DNA of 64,000 nt. Source: Pseudomonas sp. GCEP-101 (lineage in GTDB: Bacteria > Pseudomonadota > Gammaproteobacteria > Pseudomonadales > Pseudomonadaceae). The stretch spans positions 620,001-684,000 of the forward strand of contig NZ_CP104011.1 of the NCBI RefSeq assembly GCF_025133575.1. Direction: 5' to 3'. The position numbers were made by a program, and so were the translations under genes. Under the pieces are notes generated by a model. It ran no database searches. It worked only from the letters and a program-made list of their open reading frames with translations, and was not told where the DNA came from. Positions within the stretch are counted from its first letter, which is position 1; every line of letters starts with the position of its first letter. Shown here in pieces: positions 18,871-28,271 of this stretch.

Positions 18871-18904
18871 TCGTTTCTGCTGGTGCGTGGAGGCGTTTGG
18901 GTTT

Positions 18905-19119
18905 GCGTAGGAGCGGAGCTTCTGCGCGATAACCGCGCCCAATCGGTGCATCGAGCTGCCGGCGGGATTAGCGGACAAGGTCCGCTCCTACGCATCGGGC
19001 ATCGCGGCTTCTCGGGCGACCGTGCAGGAGCGCGCTATGCGCGCGATCGCGGGCATGGCCCGCTCCTACAGGTTGGCCCCGTCGCCTGGCCCAGCATAGG
19101 AGCGGATTCATCCGCGATC
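18905..19119. repeat. Mosaic of REP-like hairpins with differing stems
   Basis: In the 468-base gap after the hydrolase there are four REP-like units that share GTAGGAGC / GCTCCTAC ends but differ inside: GGAGCTTCTGCGCGAT near 18912, GGACAAGGTCC near 18978, GCGCGCTATGCGCGC near 19028 joined to GGGCATGGCCC, and GGATTCATCC near 19100. The rest of the gap holds the pair at 19161-19230 and terminators; no gene is seen. Confidence 0.75.
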
Positions 19120-19160
19120 GGTGTCTCCCAGGCAGGGATGCCCCGGCGCTGCACGGCTTT

Positions 19161-19230
19161 TGTAGGAGCGAGCTTGCTCGCGAAGCTCTCCGGTTGCCCC
19201 CCGGCGGTTCGCGAGCAAGCTCGCTCCTAC
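19161..19230. repeat. REP pair (GAGCTTGCTCGCGA type)
   Basis: Facing copies of TGTAGGAGCGAGCTTGCTCG and its complement around a 22-base spacer, next to the alpha/beta hydrolase terminator. Confidence 0.88.
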
Positions 19231-19251
19231 CGAAGCAGCTCGGCGCAACGA

Positions 19252-19274
19252 AAAGCCCGGCACATGGCCGGGCT
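19252..19274 (-). terminator. Terminator of the alpha/beta hydrolase gene
   Basis: AGCCCGGC (19254-19261) pairs with GCCGGGCT (19267-19274); on the minus strand it is followed by TTTTCG. It lies 20 bases past the hydrolase stop. Confidence 0.82.
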
Positions 19275-19293
19275 GTTTCATCGCGATCAACAC

Positions 19294-20232
19294 TCAGGCA
19301 TGCAGGAAGCGCAGCGCATCCGCCGCCGATTCCTCGGGGATTTCCTCCATCGGGATATGCCCGACGCCGGGGTAGACCTTCACCTCGATGCCCGGCACGT
19401 CGCGCTGCCACATCGGCACGTGGCGCGGCGAGATCCAGCGGTCGCGCTCGCCCCACATCAGCAGGGTCGGCACCTTCAGGCCGGCCACGCGGTTGGGCGT
19501 GGTGGGCAGTTCCTCGCGGTTGGCCTTCACCAGCACGCGGAAGATATCGATCATCGCGCGGCGGTTGCCCGGACGGCGGCTGATGTCGTAATAGCGGTCG
19601 ATCACCCCCGGCTTGATCTTGCGCGCATCGCCGTAGACTTCCTTGATGCCCTGGGCCACCAGCGCGCGTGGCATCCACATCGGCATCATGATGCCGGCGC
19701 CGGGCAGCACCGCGCTGGCGATCATCAGCGGGACCTTCTGCATGTAGTAGCCGGCCGGGTCGATGAGGATCAGCCGTTCGACGCGGTGGGCGTTGGCCAG
19801 CGCATAGTTCCAGGCGATGTAGCCGCCCAGGGAATTGCCGGCGATGGATACCTGCTTGAGGTCCAGGCGGTCGAGGAACAGGCCGAACACCTTCACCAGG
19901 CGCTCGCCGTCGTACTCGCGGTCCTGGCCGCCGCCGGTGAGGCCGAAGCCCGGCACGTCGAGGCGGATGATGCGGAAGTGCGAGGACAACTCGGCGACCC
20001 AGCCGTCCCAGGTGTGCAGCGAGGCCATGACGCCGTGGACCATCACCAGCACCGGCTTGTCCGGGCTGCCTTCGTCGCGGTAGTGGATGTCGAAACCGTC
20101 GACGGTGATGAACTTCGAACCGGACTCGGGCGAGGCGTAGCGGGCCTTCAGCGCGGCCAGCGGCAGGGCGCCGAAGCCATAGCGGGCCAGGCCCTCGGCC
20201 AGCGGCGGTTGCACAGACAATGTGGCGGTCAT
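19294..20232 (-). CDS. Alpha/beta hydrolase
   Basis: A 312-aa alpha/beta-hydrolase: oxyanion region VMVHGVMASLHTWDGW (about 67), nucleophile elbow IAGNSLGGYIAWNYA (about 135, Ser in GNSLGG), acid in LLMWGERDRWI (about 255) and base in YPGVGHIPMEEIPEE (about 285). Substrate unknown; esterase or C-C hydrolase are possible. The ATG at 20232 has a GGAG ten bases upstream. ATGs at 20271/20274 would add 13-14 residues of doubtful sequence. It has its own terminator and is divergent from the 20395 gene. Confidence 0.9.
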   Translation of the reverse strand: MTATLSVQPPLAEGLARYGFGALPLAALKARYASPESGSKFITVDGFDIHYRDEGSPDKPVLVMVHGVMASLHTWDGWVAELSSHFRIIRLDVPGFGLTGGGQDREYDGERLVKVFGLFLDRLDLKQVSIAGNSLGGYIAWNYALANAHRVERLILIDPAGYYMQKVPLMIASAVLPGAGIMMPMWMPRALVAQGIKEVYGDARKIKPGVIDRYYDISRRPGNRRAMIDIFRVLVKANREELPTTPNRVAGLKVPTLLMWGERDRWISPRHVPMWQRDVPGIEVKVYPGVGHIPMEEIPEESAADALRFLHA

Positions 20233-20394
20233 GGACGAGTGACTCCCGTGCTTGTTGTTCTGAAGCGCCATCACACCACAGCGCCTGCGGCACCGCGCCC
20301 AACCTAGGTAGTGTCGAGGCCCGCAACGGGATGACGCAGGCCGCGTGCCCCGCTAACCTAGCCCGACCCGCCCCCGCGCAAGGAAAGCCCGTTC

Positions 20395-21267
20395 GTGCCG
20401 ATCCTCACTCGCCGTTCGCTGTGGCCACTGGCCGTGCTGTTGCTGCTCCTGTGCCGCCCTGCCCTGTCCGCCGACCTGTATTACCTGGGCCAGAAGATTC
20501 CCGATATCCAGCGCCCCTGGACCAGCGCCGACTACCAGGTGCTGATCGACGCGCTGAAGAAGATCGACGAAACCCAGGCCAACGGCCTGCCCCGGCGCAG
20601 CGGCGAGTTCACCGGGCCGATCTACCAGCGCATGGTCAGCGAGGAGAACTTCCGCCCGCAGCTGAACATCTACGCGCCGCTGGAGCTGCGGCAGAACGAG
20701 GCGCGCGAGGTGCTGTTCAAGCTCAAGGAGCTGATGCGCCTGTACTTCAACTTCCGCGCCGCCAAGCAGCCCTATGGCGCCGAGGCGCTGGGGCTGATGA
20801 GCTACTCGCTGCGCGAACAGGCGATCCTGTTCAACCTGACGGTGGAGTTCTGGATGACCCTGGCGCAGAGCGAACAGCGCAATCCGGTGCGCCTGCAGGG
20901 CATGCAGGAAGCCAAGGCCGCCGCGTCGATGCTGACCAGCAGCGCGCTGGACTACCTCGGCCTGACCGCGCAGTTCGACCGTCAGGACCTGGTGCTGTAC
21001 AGCGCGGAACTGGCCAAGCAGTTGCCGGAACTCTTCATCCACCTGCCGCCCGAGGTGCGCGTGCAACTGCTGATGCGCGTGGATGAGCTGGCGCAGAAGC
21101 ACGCCTACCCGGAAGTGCGCGAGAACATGCGCGACCTGCTGCCAGTGCTGCAGGCGATCCAGGCGGATGTGCAAAAGCAGTTGGCCGCTCCGGCCAAGGG
21201 GCAGCCGGTGCCCAAGGGGCTGGACCTGAGTGCGCCGCCGGAGGCGGAGAAGAAGAAGGGAATGTGA
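20395..21267 (+). CDS. Secreted hypothetical protein (GTG start)
   Basis: A 290-aa protein that I do not recognise. It has a clear signal peptide: basic MPILTRRSLWP, a leucine run, and a likely cleavage after PALSA, giving a mature periplasmic protein starting DLYYLGQ. The rest is mainly helical with no cysteines and no known motif; the C-terminus is Ala/Pro/Lys rich. The start is GTG at 20395 with AAGGAA nine bases upstream; the signal peptide would be lost with any later start. Monocistronic, between a divergent alpha/beta hydrolase and a repeat-rich gap. Confidence 0.8.
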   Translation: MPILTRRSLWPLAVLLLLLCRPALSADLYYLGQKIPDIQRPWTSADYQVLIDALKKIDETQANGLPRRSGEFTGPIYQRMVSEENFRPQLNIYAPLELRQNEAREVLFKLKELMRLYFNFRAAKQPYGAEALGLMSYSLREQAILFNLTVEFWMTLAQSEQRNPVRLQGMQEAKAAASMLTSSALDYLGLTAQFDRQDLVLYSAELAKQLPELFIHLPPEVRVQLLMRVDELAQKHAYPEVRENMRDLLPVLQAIQADVQKQLAAPAKGQPVPKGLDLSAPPEAEKKKGM

Positions 21268-21343
21268 GCCGGAGCGGTACCCGTCATCTGTCGGAGCAAC
21301 CGTCCTCTTCTGACAGTCCGTGCCTGTGTGCTCCGCTCCGGGT

Positions 21344-21473
21344 TTGTAGGAGCGGGCCATGCCCGCGAAATCCTGCGCGGCGGATTTGGCCGTTATCGGT
21401 AGATGCTGATGTATAGCGCCCATTCGCAGGAGCGCCCTCCGGGCGCTGTCGCGGGTATGGCCCGCTCCTACAG
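21344..21473. repeat. REP-like hairpin group (GGGC-CAT-GCCC and related)
   Basis: In the 382-base gap downstream of 20395-21267, TGTAGGAGCGGGCCATGCCC and the complementary GGGTATGGCCCGCTCCTACA lie about 90 bases apart, with a GCGCCCTCCGGGCGC hairpin between. No gene is seen in this gap. Confidence 0.75.
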
Positions 21474-21577
21474 TTGGCACCGCCACTCCGCCCCAGCCCT
21501 GGCTACGCGCCCCGCTCCGAACGGAGAGGGAGCGATCCGAGTCGGCTGACGCCGCAGCTTCAACCGGCACCGATCCA

Positions 21578-21614
21578 GTCCCCTCTCCCTTCAGGGAGAG
21601 GGTTAGGGAGAGGG
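21578..21614. repeat. Dispersed CCCTCTCCC...GGGAGAGGG hairpin
   Basis: CCCTCTCCC / TTCA / GGGAGAGGG followed by GTTAGGGAGAGGG. Related copies occur near 39911, 40211 and 44905, so it is a second dispersed repeat family in this genome, distinct from the REP palindromes. Confidence 0.75.
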
Positions 21615-21649
21615 AAACACAGGCACGGACTTTCAGAAGACAGCCGCCC

Positions 21650-24376
21650 CTACCGCAACAGCCCCATCTCCTTCGCCCGCGCCACCGCCTGGGTGCGGCG
21701 TTCGACGCCGAGCTTGTCGTTGATGTGGCGGGCGTGACTCTTCACGGTGTGCAGGGAGATGAACAGGCGCTCGCTGATCTCCTGGTTGGAGCAGCCCTGG
21801 GCGATCAGTTCCAGCACCGCCAGTTCGCGCCCGCTCAGGCAGTCGGTGAGCACCGCGCCGCGCTCCGGCAGGGCGGGCAAGCGTTCGCGCAGCGCCTCGA
21901 TGGCCGGTGAGGGAGCCCGCACCGCCAGTTGCTCGCGCAGCCAATCCGGATGTTGCTGCAACACTTCCTGCAAGGGGACGAGCAGGCCGACGGCCAGTCC
22001 ATTGAGGCACTCACCCAGTTCGAAGGACGCTTCGCGCTCGCGGCCATCCTGCAGCAGCAAAGCCACCAGCTGGCCTTGGGCGAAGCGCGCCTGCAATTGC
22101 GCGCCGCCCTGCAGGGCACCGCTGGCCACGGCGCGCAGGCGCGCTTCGGCATCCTGCAGGCGGCCTTCATGGCGCTCCAGCTGGGCCTGGAGCATTTCCA
22201 CGTTGCGCGGCAGCTGCGGCGAACATTCCGGCGGGGTTGCCGGCTGGTCGCCGGTGTAGGTGTCGCGCAGACGCTCCAGCCAGGCGGTGGCCAGTTCGAC
22301 CTGGCCCTGGCCCAGCCAGAGTTCGCATTTGATCAGGGTGATCGCCGACAGGTAGTAGACCGGCGGCACGTCCCAGACGTGCATCATCCGCTCCACCTCG
22401 GCGAGGTGGGCGAAGGCGCGGGTGTAGTTGCCCAGCCGCCCTTCCAGGCTGGCCAGCACGCAAAAACCGATTACCAGGCTGATATCGCGGCAGGCGCGGG
22501 CTTCCTCGATGCCCGCCTTCAGGCACTTGCGCGCCTCATCCGGCTGCAGGGCCAGGCTGCGCAGGTAGCCCTGGTAAAGCATCAGCCGACCGCGCACCGC
22601 GTAGCGGCGCTGTGACGACAGACCGGACAGCCGCGCCAGGCCCTGGCGCACCTCTTCCTCGGCGCGCAGCACCTCGCCGCGCGCCTGCAGCACACGGGCA
22701 CGGTCGTAATGCACCATGGCTTCGAACAGCGGATTGCCAAAGCGCTGCGCCAGTTCCAGGGCCTCGCGATTCAGCCCGCGCGCACGCCACAGGTCATCGC
22801 GCACGATGGCCAGGTTGCTCAGGGTCGACAGGCATAGCAGGCGGGGGCCGAAGCGCTCCGGGCCAAGGCCATGCATGGCTTCTTCGCAGTGCCGCTCGGC
22901 CGCCTCGATCTCGCCACGACCGCGGGCAATCACCCCCGCCAGCGCTTGCCATTGTGCCAGCAGGTCGCGCTGGGTGGCGATGTCGGCGGCGGGCAGGAAG
23001 CGCGACAACTGCGCCCCCAGCTCTTCGGCGGCGTCCAGCTGGCAGGCCAGTGCCAGCGCCCAGCTGTACAGCACGATCAGGCGCGGCGTGCTGGCCAGCA
23101 GGCTGTCGGGCAGGTCCATCTTCCAGCGCAGCAGCGTGGCGACGTTCTGCTCGGCCAGCAGTTGCTCCTCGGAAAGGCTCTGCACCAGGCTCGCCGCCAC
23201 TTCCGGGTGGCCCGCGCGCAGGGCTTGCTCCACCGCATCGTCGAACAGCCCCTGGGCGCTGAACCAGCGGCACGCGCGCAGGTGCAGCGCCGCCGCGGAG
23301 GGGCCGGAGCCGGGCAGCGGCCGCGCCAGCAGCAGGTCGGAGAACAGATGGTGATAACGGAACCACTGGCCCTGCTCGTCCAGTGGCACCAGGAACACCT
23401 GGTGCTGCTGCAGGTGGCGCAGAATGGCCGCGCTGTCGTGGGCATCGCGCAGCGCATCGCAGAGTTCGGCGGAGAAGCGTTCGAAGCGCGCGGTCTGGGC
23501 CAGGAACACCTGGACCTCCGGCGACTGCTTGTCGATCACCTCTTCCAGCAGATAGTCGCGGATCAGCTCCTCGGCCCCATGCACGGACAGATCCGGCACG
23601 TTCGCCGCCAGTTCGTCGCCATGGGCCAGCAGCCACAGGCGCAGCCCGGCGATCCAGCCTTCGCTGCGCTCGACCAGGTTGTCCAGGGCGTTGTCGTCCA
23701 GTTGCGCGCCGTTGGCCGAAACGAGTTGCGCGGTTTCCTCGACGGTCAGGCGCAGGTCCTGTTCGCTGAACTCCAGCAACTGCCGCGACAGGCGCAGGCG
23801 CGCCAGGTGCCAGTCCGGCCGCTGGCGGCTGGTGACCAGCACCACCAGGCCGGCGGGCTGGTGGTTGAGGAGGAACTGCAAACAGCGGTCGAGCACCGCG
23901 CCCTGGGCCAGGTGGTAGTCATCCAGCACCAGCAGCAGCGGGCGGTCGACAGACAGGCTGTCCACCAGTTCATCGAGCAGGTCGTCGAGCCAGGCTTCGA
24001 AGGCGAAGGGCTGGTGGCGCTGGCGCATTTTCAGCAGGGCCAGGGCCTCTTCGCCCAGGGTGGGGAAATGCAGGCGCAGTCCTTCGAGCAGGCGTTCGAG
24101 GAAACGCCCCGGGTCGCTGTCGCGGGCACTGAGGCCCAGCCACAGGCTGCGCCACTGGCTTTCCAGGGTCTGACAGAATTCGATGGCCAGCGAGCTCTTG
24201 CCGAAGCCCGCGGGCGCGGACACCAGGATCAACCGTCCTTCGAGCCCGGCCGCCATGCGCTGGCACAGGCGCGAACGGGCGACATGGCCATGCGGCAGCG
24301 GCGGTCGGAAGAAGCGGCTGCCGGCCGTGCTGGGGGGGACATCGGTCAGACTGGGCAGAGTCGAGAAGTCGGTCAT
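21650..24376 (-). CDS. MalT-like LuxR family ATP-dependent transcriptional activator
   Basis: A 908-aa LAL/STAND regulator: Walker A in LILVSAPAGFGKSS (about 48-61), a Walker B-like LLLVLDDYHLAQG (about 145-157), a long TPR-like helical region (about 340-830), and a C-terminal LuxR helix-turn-helix (about 842-905; LSGRELAVLELIAQGCSNQE, then ISERLFISLHTVKSHARHIN). Such proteins bind ATP and an inducer, oligomerise and activate transcription. The start at 24376 drops 16 Arg/Ala-rich residues of the longer frame; its ribosome site is weak. It is immediately downstream of the DUF1329/DUF1302 genes and is the obvious candidate activator for them and the acyl-CoA ligase. Confidence 0.9.
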   Translation of the reverse strand: MTDFSTLPSLTDVPPSTAGSRFFRPPLPHGHVARSRLCQRMAAGLEGRLILVSAPAGFGKSSLAIEFCQTLESQWRSLWLGLSARDSDPGRFLERLLEGLRLHFPTLGEEALALLKMRQRHQPFAFEAWLDDLLDELVDSLSVDRPLLLVLDDYHLAQGAVLDRCLQFLLNHQPAGLVVLVTSRQRPDWHLARLRLSRQLLEFSEQDLRLTVEETAQLVSANGAQLDDNALDNLVERSEGWIAGLRLWLLAHGDELAANVPDLSVHGAEELIRDYLLEEVIDKQSPEVQVFLAQTARFERFSAELCDALRDAHDSAAILRHLQQHQVFLVPLDEQGQWFRYHHLFSDLLLARPLPGSGPSAAALHLRACRWFSAQGLFDDAVEQALRAGHPEVAASLVQSLSEEQLLAEQNVATLLRWKMDLPDSLLASTPRLIVLYSWALALACQLDAAEELGAQLSRFLPAADIATQRDLLAQWQALAGVIARGRGEIEAAERHCEEAMHGLGPERFGPRLLCLSTLSNLAIVRDDLWRARGLNREALELAQRFGNPLFEAMVHYDRARVLQARGEVLRAEEEVRQGLARLSGLSSQRRYAVRGRLMLYQGYLRSLALQPDEARKCLKAGIEEARACRDISLVIGFCVLASLEGRLGNYTRAFAHLAEVERMMHVWDVPPVYYLSAITLIKCELWLGQGQVELATAWLERLRDTYTGDQPATPPECSPQLPRNVEMLQAQLERHEGRLQDAEARLRAVASGALQGGAQLQARFAQGQLVALLLQDGREREASFELGECLNGLAVGLLVPLQEVLQQHPDWLREQLAVRAPSPAIEALRERLPALPERGAVLTDCLSGRELAVLELIAQGCSNQEISERLFISLHTVKSHARHINDKLGVERRTQAVARAKEMGLLR

Positions 24377-24546
24377 CGGCCTGGCTCTTGCTCTAGCTCT
24401 TATAGCGGTCAACGAAAGGCACACTGTTGACCGAGCCTAGCCGCTCGCGGGCGGGATTAGAAGCCGATTTTGTTACCTTTGCCCACAATGTGACCAGAAG
24501 GCTCTCTGGATTCAGCCCTTCATTCATCCGGTGGATGATCCGCCAT

Positions 24547-24572
24547 AAAAAAACCGGCCCGAAGGCCGGTTT
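24547..24572 (-). terminator. Terminator of the DUF1302-DUF1329 unit
   Basis: AAACCGGCC (24551-24559) / CGAA / GGCCGGTTT (24564-24572), followed on the minus strand by a run of T. It lies 36 bases past the DUF1329 stop. Confidence 0.9.
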
Positions 24573-24607
24573 CTCTCACCGCAGAACCACCCGTGGGGAT
24601 CGGGGGA

Positions 24608-25975
24608 TCAGCGCACGCCTTCCTGGCGAAGCGCTGCCGGGGTGAAGTCGCTTTCCGAAGCGCTGTAGTTGAAGTCGTAGGCGGATTTCTCCTCGTTCTT
24701 CAGACCCAGCACCAGGTAACGACCGGACAGCAGGTCATACAGGGTTTCCGCGGTGTACCACGGTACCTGGTAGTTGTAGTAGTACTGGTTGAAGGCCTCA
24801 GCCACGCGCCACAGGGTGCCGCGACCGTCGTAGTGGTCGATCTCCACGGCCTGCCAGGTGTCCTCGTCGATGAAGAAGTCACGCTTGGCGTAGATGTGGC
24901 GCTCGCCCGGCTTCAGGGTGGCGGTCACGTGCCATACGCGGTGCAGCTCGTAGCGGGTCAGGTCCTGGTTGAGGTGGCCAGGCTTGATGATGTCCGAATA
25001 CTTCAGCTTCGGATCGTCCATCTTGTAGTTGTTGTACGGGATGTACAGCTCCTGCTTGCCCACCAGTTTCCAGTCGTAGCGGTCCGGCGCACCGTTGTAC
25101 ATGTCCAGGTTGTCGGAGGTCCGCAGGCCATCGGCGGCGGTACCCGGGCCGTCGTAGGACACTTGCGGGGCGCGGCGCACGCGGCGCTGACCGGCGTTGT
25201 AGAGCCAGGCCAGGCGCGGTTCCTTCACCTGGTCGAGGGTCTCGTGCACCAGCAGCACGTTACCGGCCAGGCGCGCCGGGGCGGTGACGCGTTGCTTGAA
25301 GTAGAACAGGACGTTGCTCGGCTTGCTGGCGTCGTAGTCCTTCAGGTCGGTGCGGAAGACGAATTCGTCCTGGAAATACACCAGCGAGTAGGAGCCGTTG
25401 ACCTGCGGGGTGGCCTGGGTCACCAGACGGCGAACATGGCCGCCACGGTAGCGGGTGATGTGGTTCCAGATGACTTCCAGGCCGTCCTTCGGAATCGGGA
25501 AGGGGTTGGCCACCTGGAAGTTCTCCAGACCGTTGCCGCCCTGCAGCAGCTTGGTGGAGGTGGCGTTCTTCTTGGTCGCCTCCAGCACGTTGGCCGGCAC
25601 GGTCGCGGTGCGGTGGGTCGGGTACACCGGCATCTTGTAGGTGTCGGGGTAGCGCTTGAACATGGCTTGCTGGCCGGGGGTCAGCTTGTCCTTGTACTGG
25701 TCCATGTTCTGCGCGGTGATGGTGAACAGCGGCTTCTCGTTGGCGAACGGGTCGCTGAGGAAGCCCTTGCTGTCGGCGGTGCCGGCATTCTTGGGCAGGC
25801 CGCCGGTCCAGGCCGGGATGCTGCCGTCGGCGTTGCCGGCTTTTTCCGCGCCCATCGGGGTCAGGGTGGTGCCAAGCTTGGCCGCTTCATCGGCAGAGAC
25901 GGCCGCCATCACCTGGGAGGCGATGAGGCTGAGCGCCAGGGCGCCCGTGTGCAGCAGGATCTTTGTTGTTCTCAT
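24608..25975 (-). CDS. DUF1329 domain protein, exported
   Basis: A 455-aa protein with a signal peptide (MRTTKILLHTGALALSLIAS, cleavage likely after VMA) and the whole DUF1329 region (LGTTLTPMGAEKAGNADGSI near the mature N-terminus, then repeated YNAGQRRVRRAP and RYELHRVWHVTATL segments). DUF1329 proteins have a LolB-like fold and go with DUF1302 outer-membrane proteins in clusters for hydrophobic substrates. A role in moving or binding such a substrate at the outer membrane is inference. It follows the DUF1302 gene by 166 bases on the same strand and ends at a strong terminator. Confidence 0.92.
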   Translation of the reverse strand: MRTTKILLHTGALALSLIASQVMAAVSADEAAKLGTTLTPMGAEKAGNADGSIPAWTGGLPKNAGTADSKGFLSDPFANEKPLFTITAQNMDQYKDKLTPGQQAMFKRYPDTYKMPVYPTHRTATVPANVLEATKKNATSTKLLQGGNGLENFQVANPFPIPKDGLEVIWNHITRYRGGHVRRLVTQATPQVNGSYSLVYFQDEFVFRTDLKDYDASKPSNVLFYFKQRVTAPARLAGNVLLVHETLDQVKEPRLAWLYNAGQRRVRRAPQVSYDGPGTAADGLRTSDNLDMYNGAPDRYDWKLVGKQELYIPYNNYKMDDPKLKYSDIIKPGHLNQDLTRYELHRVWHVTATLKPGERHIYAKRDFFIDEDTWQAVEIDHYDGRGTLWRVAEAFNQYYYNYQVPWYTAETLYDLLSGRYLVLGLKNEEKSAYDFNYSASESDFTPAALRQEGVR

Positions 25976-26141
25976 GCGTTTGTCGTCCTCGTTGAGTCTT
26001 TGCCCGCCGCGATGGCCGCCCTGGCCGGATGCTGCTGCCAGGGCGGGTCGCGGGTCTTGTCTGCTGCTCGCGTGGCCAGGTCACCCGGCCGCGCGGGTGG
26101 CCCGCCGCAAGGGCGGGCCGCTTGCCGGTTGAACGGCCGGC

Positions 26142-28064
26142 TTAGAAGGTCACACCGAAGCTGAGGCTGACGAAGTCGCGATCGTCGACCGTGGAGTACT
26201 TGCCATCGAAGTAGTTGGTGTACGCCAGGCTGGCGGTGTAGGTGTTCAGGTAGTCAGCGTCGATCCCCAGGCTGACGGCCTTGCGGCCTTCCTCGAAGTT
26301 GCCGCCCGGGCCGGGGGAGTAACCGTCGACGTCGTGGGACCAGGCCACGTTGGGCTTGAGGTTCACACCGGCGAAGACGTCGTTGTAGTCCCAGATGGCA
26401 CGGGCGCGGTAGCCCCAGGAGTCGGCAGTGGTGAAGCCTTCGCTTTCGCAGTTGCGGCTGACGTTGTTGGCGTTGGCGGTGCCCAGCGTGGAGACGTTGA
26501 GGGCTTCACAGGTCGGGCGGCCGTTGAGGCTGCCGTTCAGCGGGCCGGGGCCGAAGACCGGGTCGCGGCCGTAGCGTGCCTTGTTCTGGCTTTCCAGGCC
26601 GCCGACGTGGGTCCAGCCGACTTCGCCCACCAGGGTCAGACGCTCGGCGCCCATGACCTGGTCGAAGAAGTGGGTGAAGGTGGTCTGCAGCTGGGTGACT
26701 TCCTTGCGGCGGTAGCCGTGCAGGTCCTGGCCGGCGTTGCCGGTCAGCACGGAAGCATTGTCGTAGACGTGGTTGCCGCCGATGGACACCGGGTCCAGGC
26801 CGGAATACAGGATGTCGGTGGTGTTCAGCTGAACCGGGGCGTTCGGCCGGTAGCTGATCTCGCCCTGCCAGGCGGTGCCGGTGGGCAGCGTGGTGGAGAA
26901 GCTCAGGCCGTACAGGCGGATGTCTTCGGGGTACTCGATGAAGTAGCTGGAGTTGCCCGCCATCGCCGCCGCGCCGGCCTGGGCCGCCAGGGACGGGCTG
27001 ATCGCCGCGATGTTGGTGATCAGCTGGTTGATCTGCGCCACCTTGGAGGTGTCGGCGCCACGGCCGGAGAAGATCGGCAGGCGGCTGTGGTAGTTCATGT
27101 AGTAGCCGCCGAACTCGGTGTTCAGGCTGTCGGCGAAGTACTTCAGGGAGAAGCCGTACTGGCCGCTGTCGCGCGCATCGCGGTCCGGGCCGCGCTTGAC
27201 CACCAGGCCTTCGTTCCACGGCGACGGAGTGACCGCCAGGTTCGGGCCGAGCAGGCCGTTCAGGGTGCGGATCGACGCCGCGTTGTTGGTCAGCACCGCG
27301 AGGTTCTGGGTGCAGCCGTCAGCCACCACGTCGGGCTGGGAGAAGAAGGTGCCGCAGTTGTCGACCACCGTCTGGTCCCACTCCAGCTGGTAGAAGCCTT
27401 CGGCGGAGAGGTTGTCGGTGAGGTTCTGCGACAGGTAGAACATGTTCACCGGCACCAGGGCTTCCTTGATCTCGGAGCCCGGACGGCGGAAGGCGGTGAC
27501 GTCGAACGGGTTGATCACGCTGATGCCGTTCTGGATGAAGGTGCTCTCGCCCCAGTTCACCACCTGCTTGCCCAGGCGCACGGTGCCCGGCAGCTCGCCG
27601 ATGGTGTAGTTATGGTAGATGAAGGCGTCGAGCAGCTCCGCGCCGGAGGCCTGGGCGGCTTCCTTGCGGTTGTGGTCCGACAGCGGCTTGAACTCGGTGC
27701 TCTCGTCCTTCTGCTCGAAGTCGTACCAGTACTTGCCGCGCAGGAACACGCCGGTGTCCTCGTACTTCAGCTCGAGGTCGTGGATGCCCTTGAAGATCTT
27801 GGAGAAGGTTTCGCCGGCCTTGTAGTTCAGGTGGCCGTCGTCGGAGGTCTGGGACAGGCCCTTGCCGCCGTTGTTGACGCCGATGAGGTTCTTGTTCGGA
27901 TTCTGCGTCGACCAGCTGGCCCCCACGGACAGCGTCGAGTCGAACGAACCTTCGATTTCCCCGATGTTGAAACTGACGGCGGAAGCCGGAGCCGCCAGCG
28001 AGGACGCCAGGCTGACTGCCAGCGGCAGCCGCGCGAGGCGCCAGATATGTTTCATGGTTTTCAT
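26142..28064 (-). CDS. DUF1302 domain outer-membrane protein
   Basis: A 640-aa protein with a signal peptide (MKTMKHIWRLARLPLAVSLA, cleavage near APASA) and many amphipathic strands; it ends in SLSFGVTF with a terminal Phe, the usual signal for outer-membrane barrel assembly. The DUF1302 signatures include FDSTLSVGASW and VNWGESTFIQNGISVINPFD. It is probably a channel for a hydrophobic or aromatic substrate. GGAG lies eight bases before the ATG. The promoter at 28104-28150 has the same box-to-minus-10 layout as the ligase gene. The usual MMPL/RND and BNR-repeat partners of DUF1302-DUF1329 clusters are not in this window. Confidence 0.92.
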   Translation of the reverse strand: MKTMKHIWRLARLPLAVSLASSLAAPASAVSFNIGEIEGSFDSTLSVGASWSTQNPNKNLIGVNNGGKGLSQTSDDGHLNYKAGETFSKIFKGIHDLELKYEDTGVFLRGKYWYDFEQKDESTEFKPLSDHNRKEAAQASGAELLDAFIYHNYTIGELPGTVRLGKQVVNWGESTFIQNGISVINPFDVTAFRRPGSEIKEALVPVNMFYLSQNLTDNLSAEGFYQLEWDQTVVDNCGTFFSQPDVVADGCTQNLAVLTNNAASIRTLNGLLGPNLAVTPSPWNEGLVVKRGPDRDARDSGQYGFSLKYFADSLNTEFGGYYMNYHSRLPIFSGRGADTSKVAQINQLITNIAAISPSLAAQAGAAAMAGNSSYFIEYPEDIRLYGLSFSTTLPTGTAWQGEISYRPNAPVQLNTTDILYSGLDPVSIGGNHVYDNASVLTGNAGQDLHGYRRKEVTQLQTTFTHFFDQVMGAERLTLVGEVGWTHVGGLESQNKARYGRDPVFGPGPLNGSLNGRPTCEALNVSTLGTANANNVSRNCESEGFTTADSWGYRARAIWDYNDVFAGVNLKPNVAWSHDVDGYSPGPGGNFEEGRKAVSLGIDADYLNTYTASLAYTNYFDGKYSTVDDRDFVSLSFGVTF

Positions 28065-28103
28065 CGACGCTACTCCATGTGTTTTTTGTTATGAGTAACA
28101 CCG

Positions 28104-28150
28104 ACTATATCCAGCGACCTGACCGCCTTGATCGCTCGAAAGTGTGATTT
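28104..28150 (-). promoter_or_regulatory. Activator-type promoter of the DUF1302 gene
   Basis: On the minus strand: box AAATCACACTTTCGA (28150-28136), 26 bases, then TATAGT (28109-28104), 39 bases before the ATG. No good -35 is present. The box matches 13 of 15 bases of the one before the acyl-CoA ligase gene, and the distance to the -10 is identical. Confidence 0.65.
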
Positions 28151-28211
28151 CGCTTACAAAGCCCCTGACTAGACGCTTGCGCAGGCGCTGAGGCGGCGTC
28201 GCCACTGGGCT

Positions 28212-28243
28212 GCGCCGTGCCAAGCGCTTGCTTGGCACGGCGC
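28212..28243. repeat. 13-base perfect inverted repeat after the ligase gene
   Basis: GCGCCGTGCCAAG (28212-28224) / CGCTTG / CTTGGCACGGCGC (28231-28243). It lies 29 bases past the ligase stop and may stop transcripts, but neither side has a T run, so I do not call it a terminator outright. Confidence 0.7.
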
Positions 28244-28271
28244 GCGAAAACCGTGACTTGCCGGTCGTCGG

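Noticed and set aside
26334-28094. A 586-codon frame antisense to the DUF1302 gene
   Set aside because: A Val/Gly/Ala-rich shadow of a well-supported outer-membrane protein gene; no signal peptide or domain.
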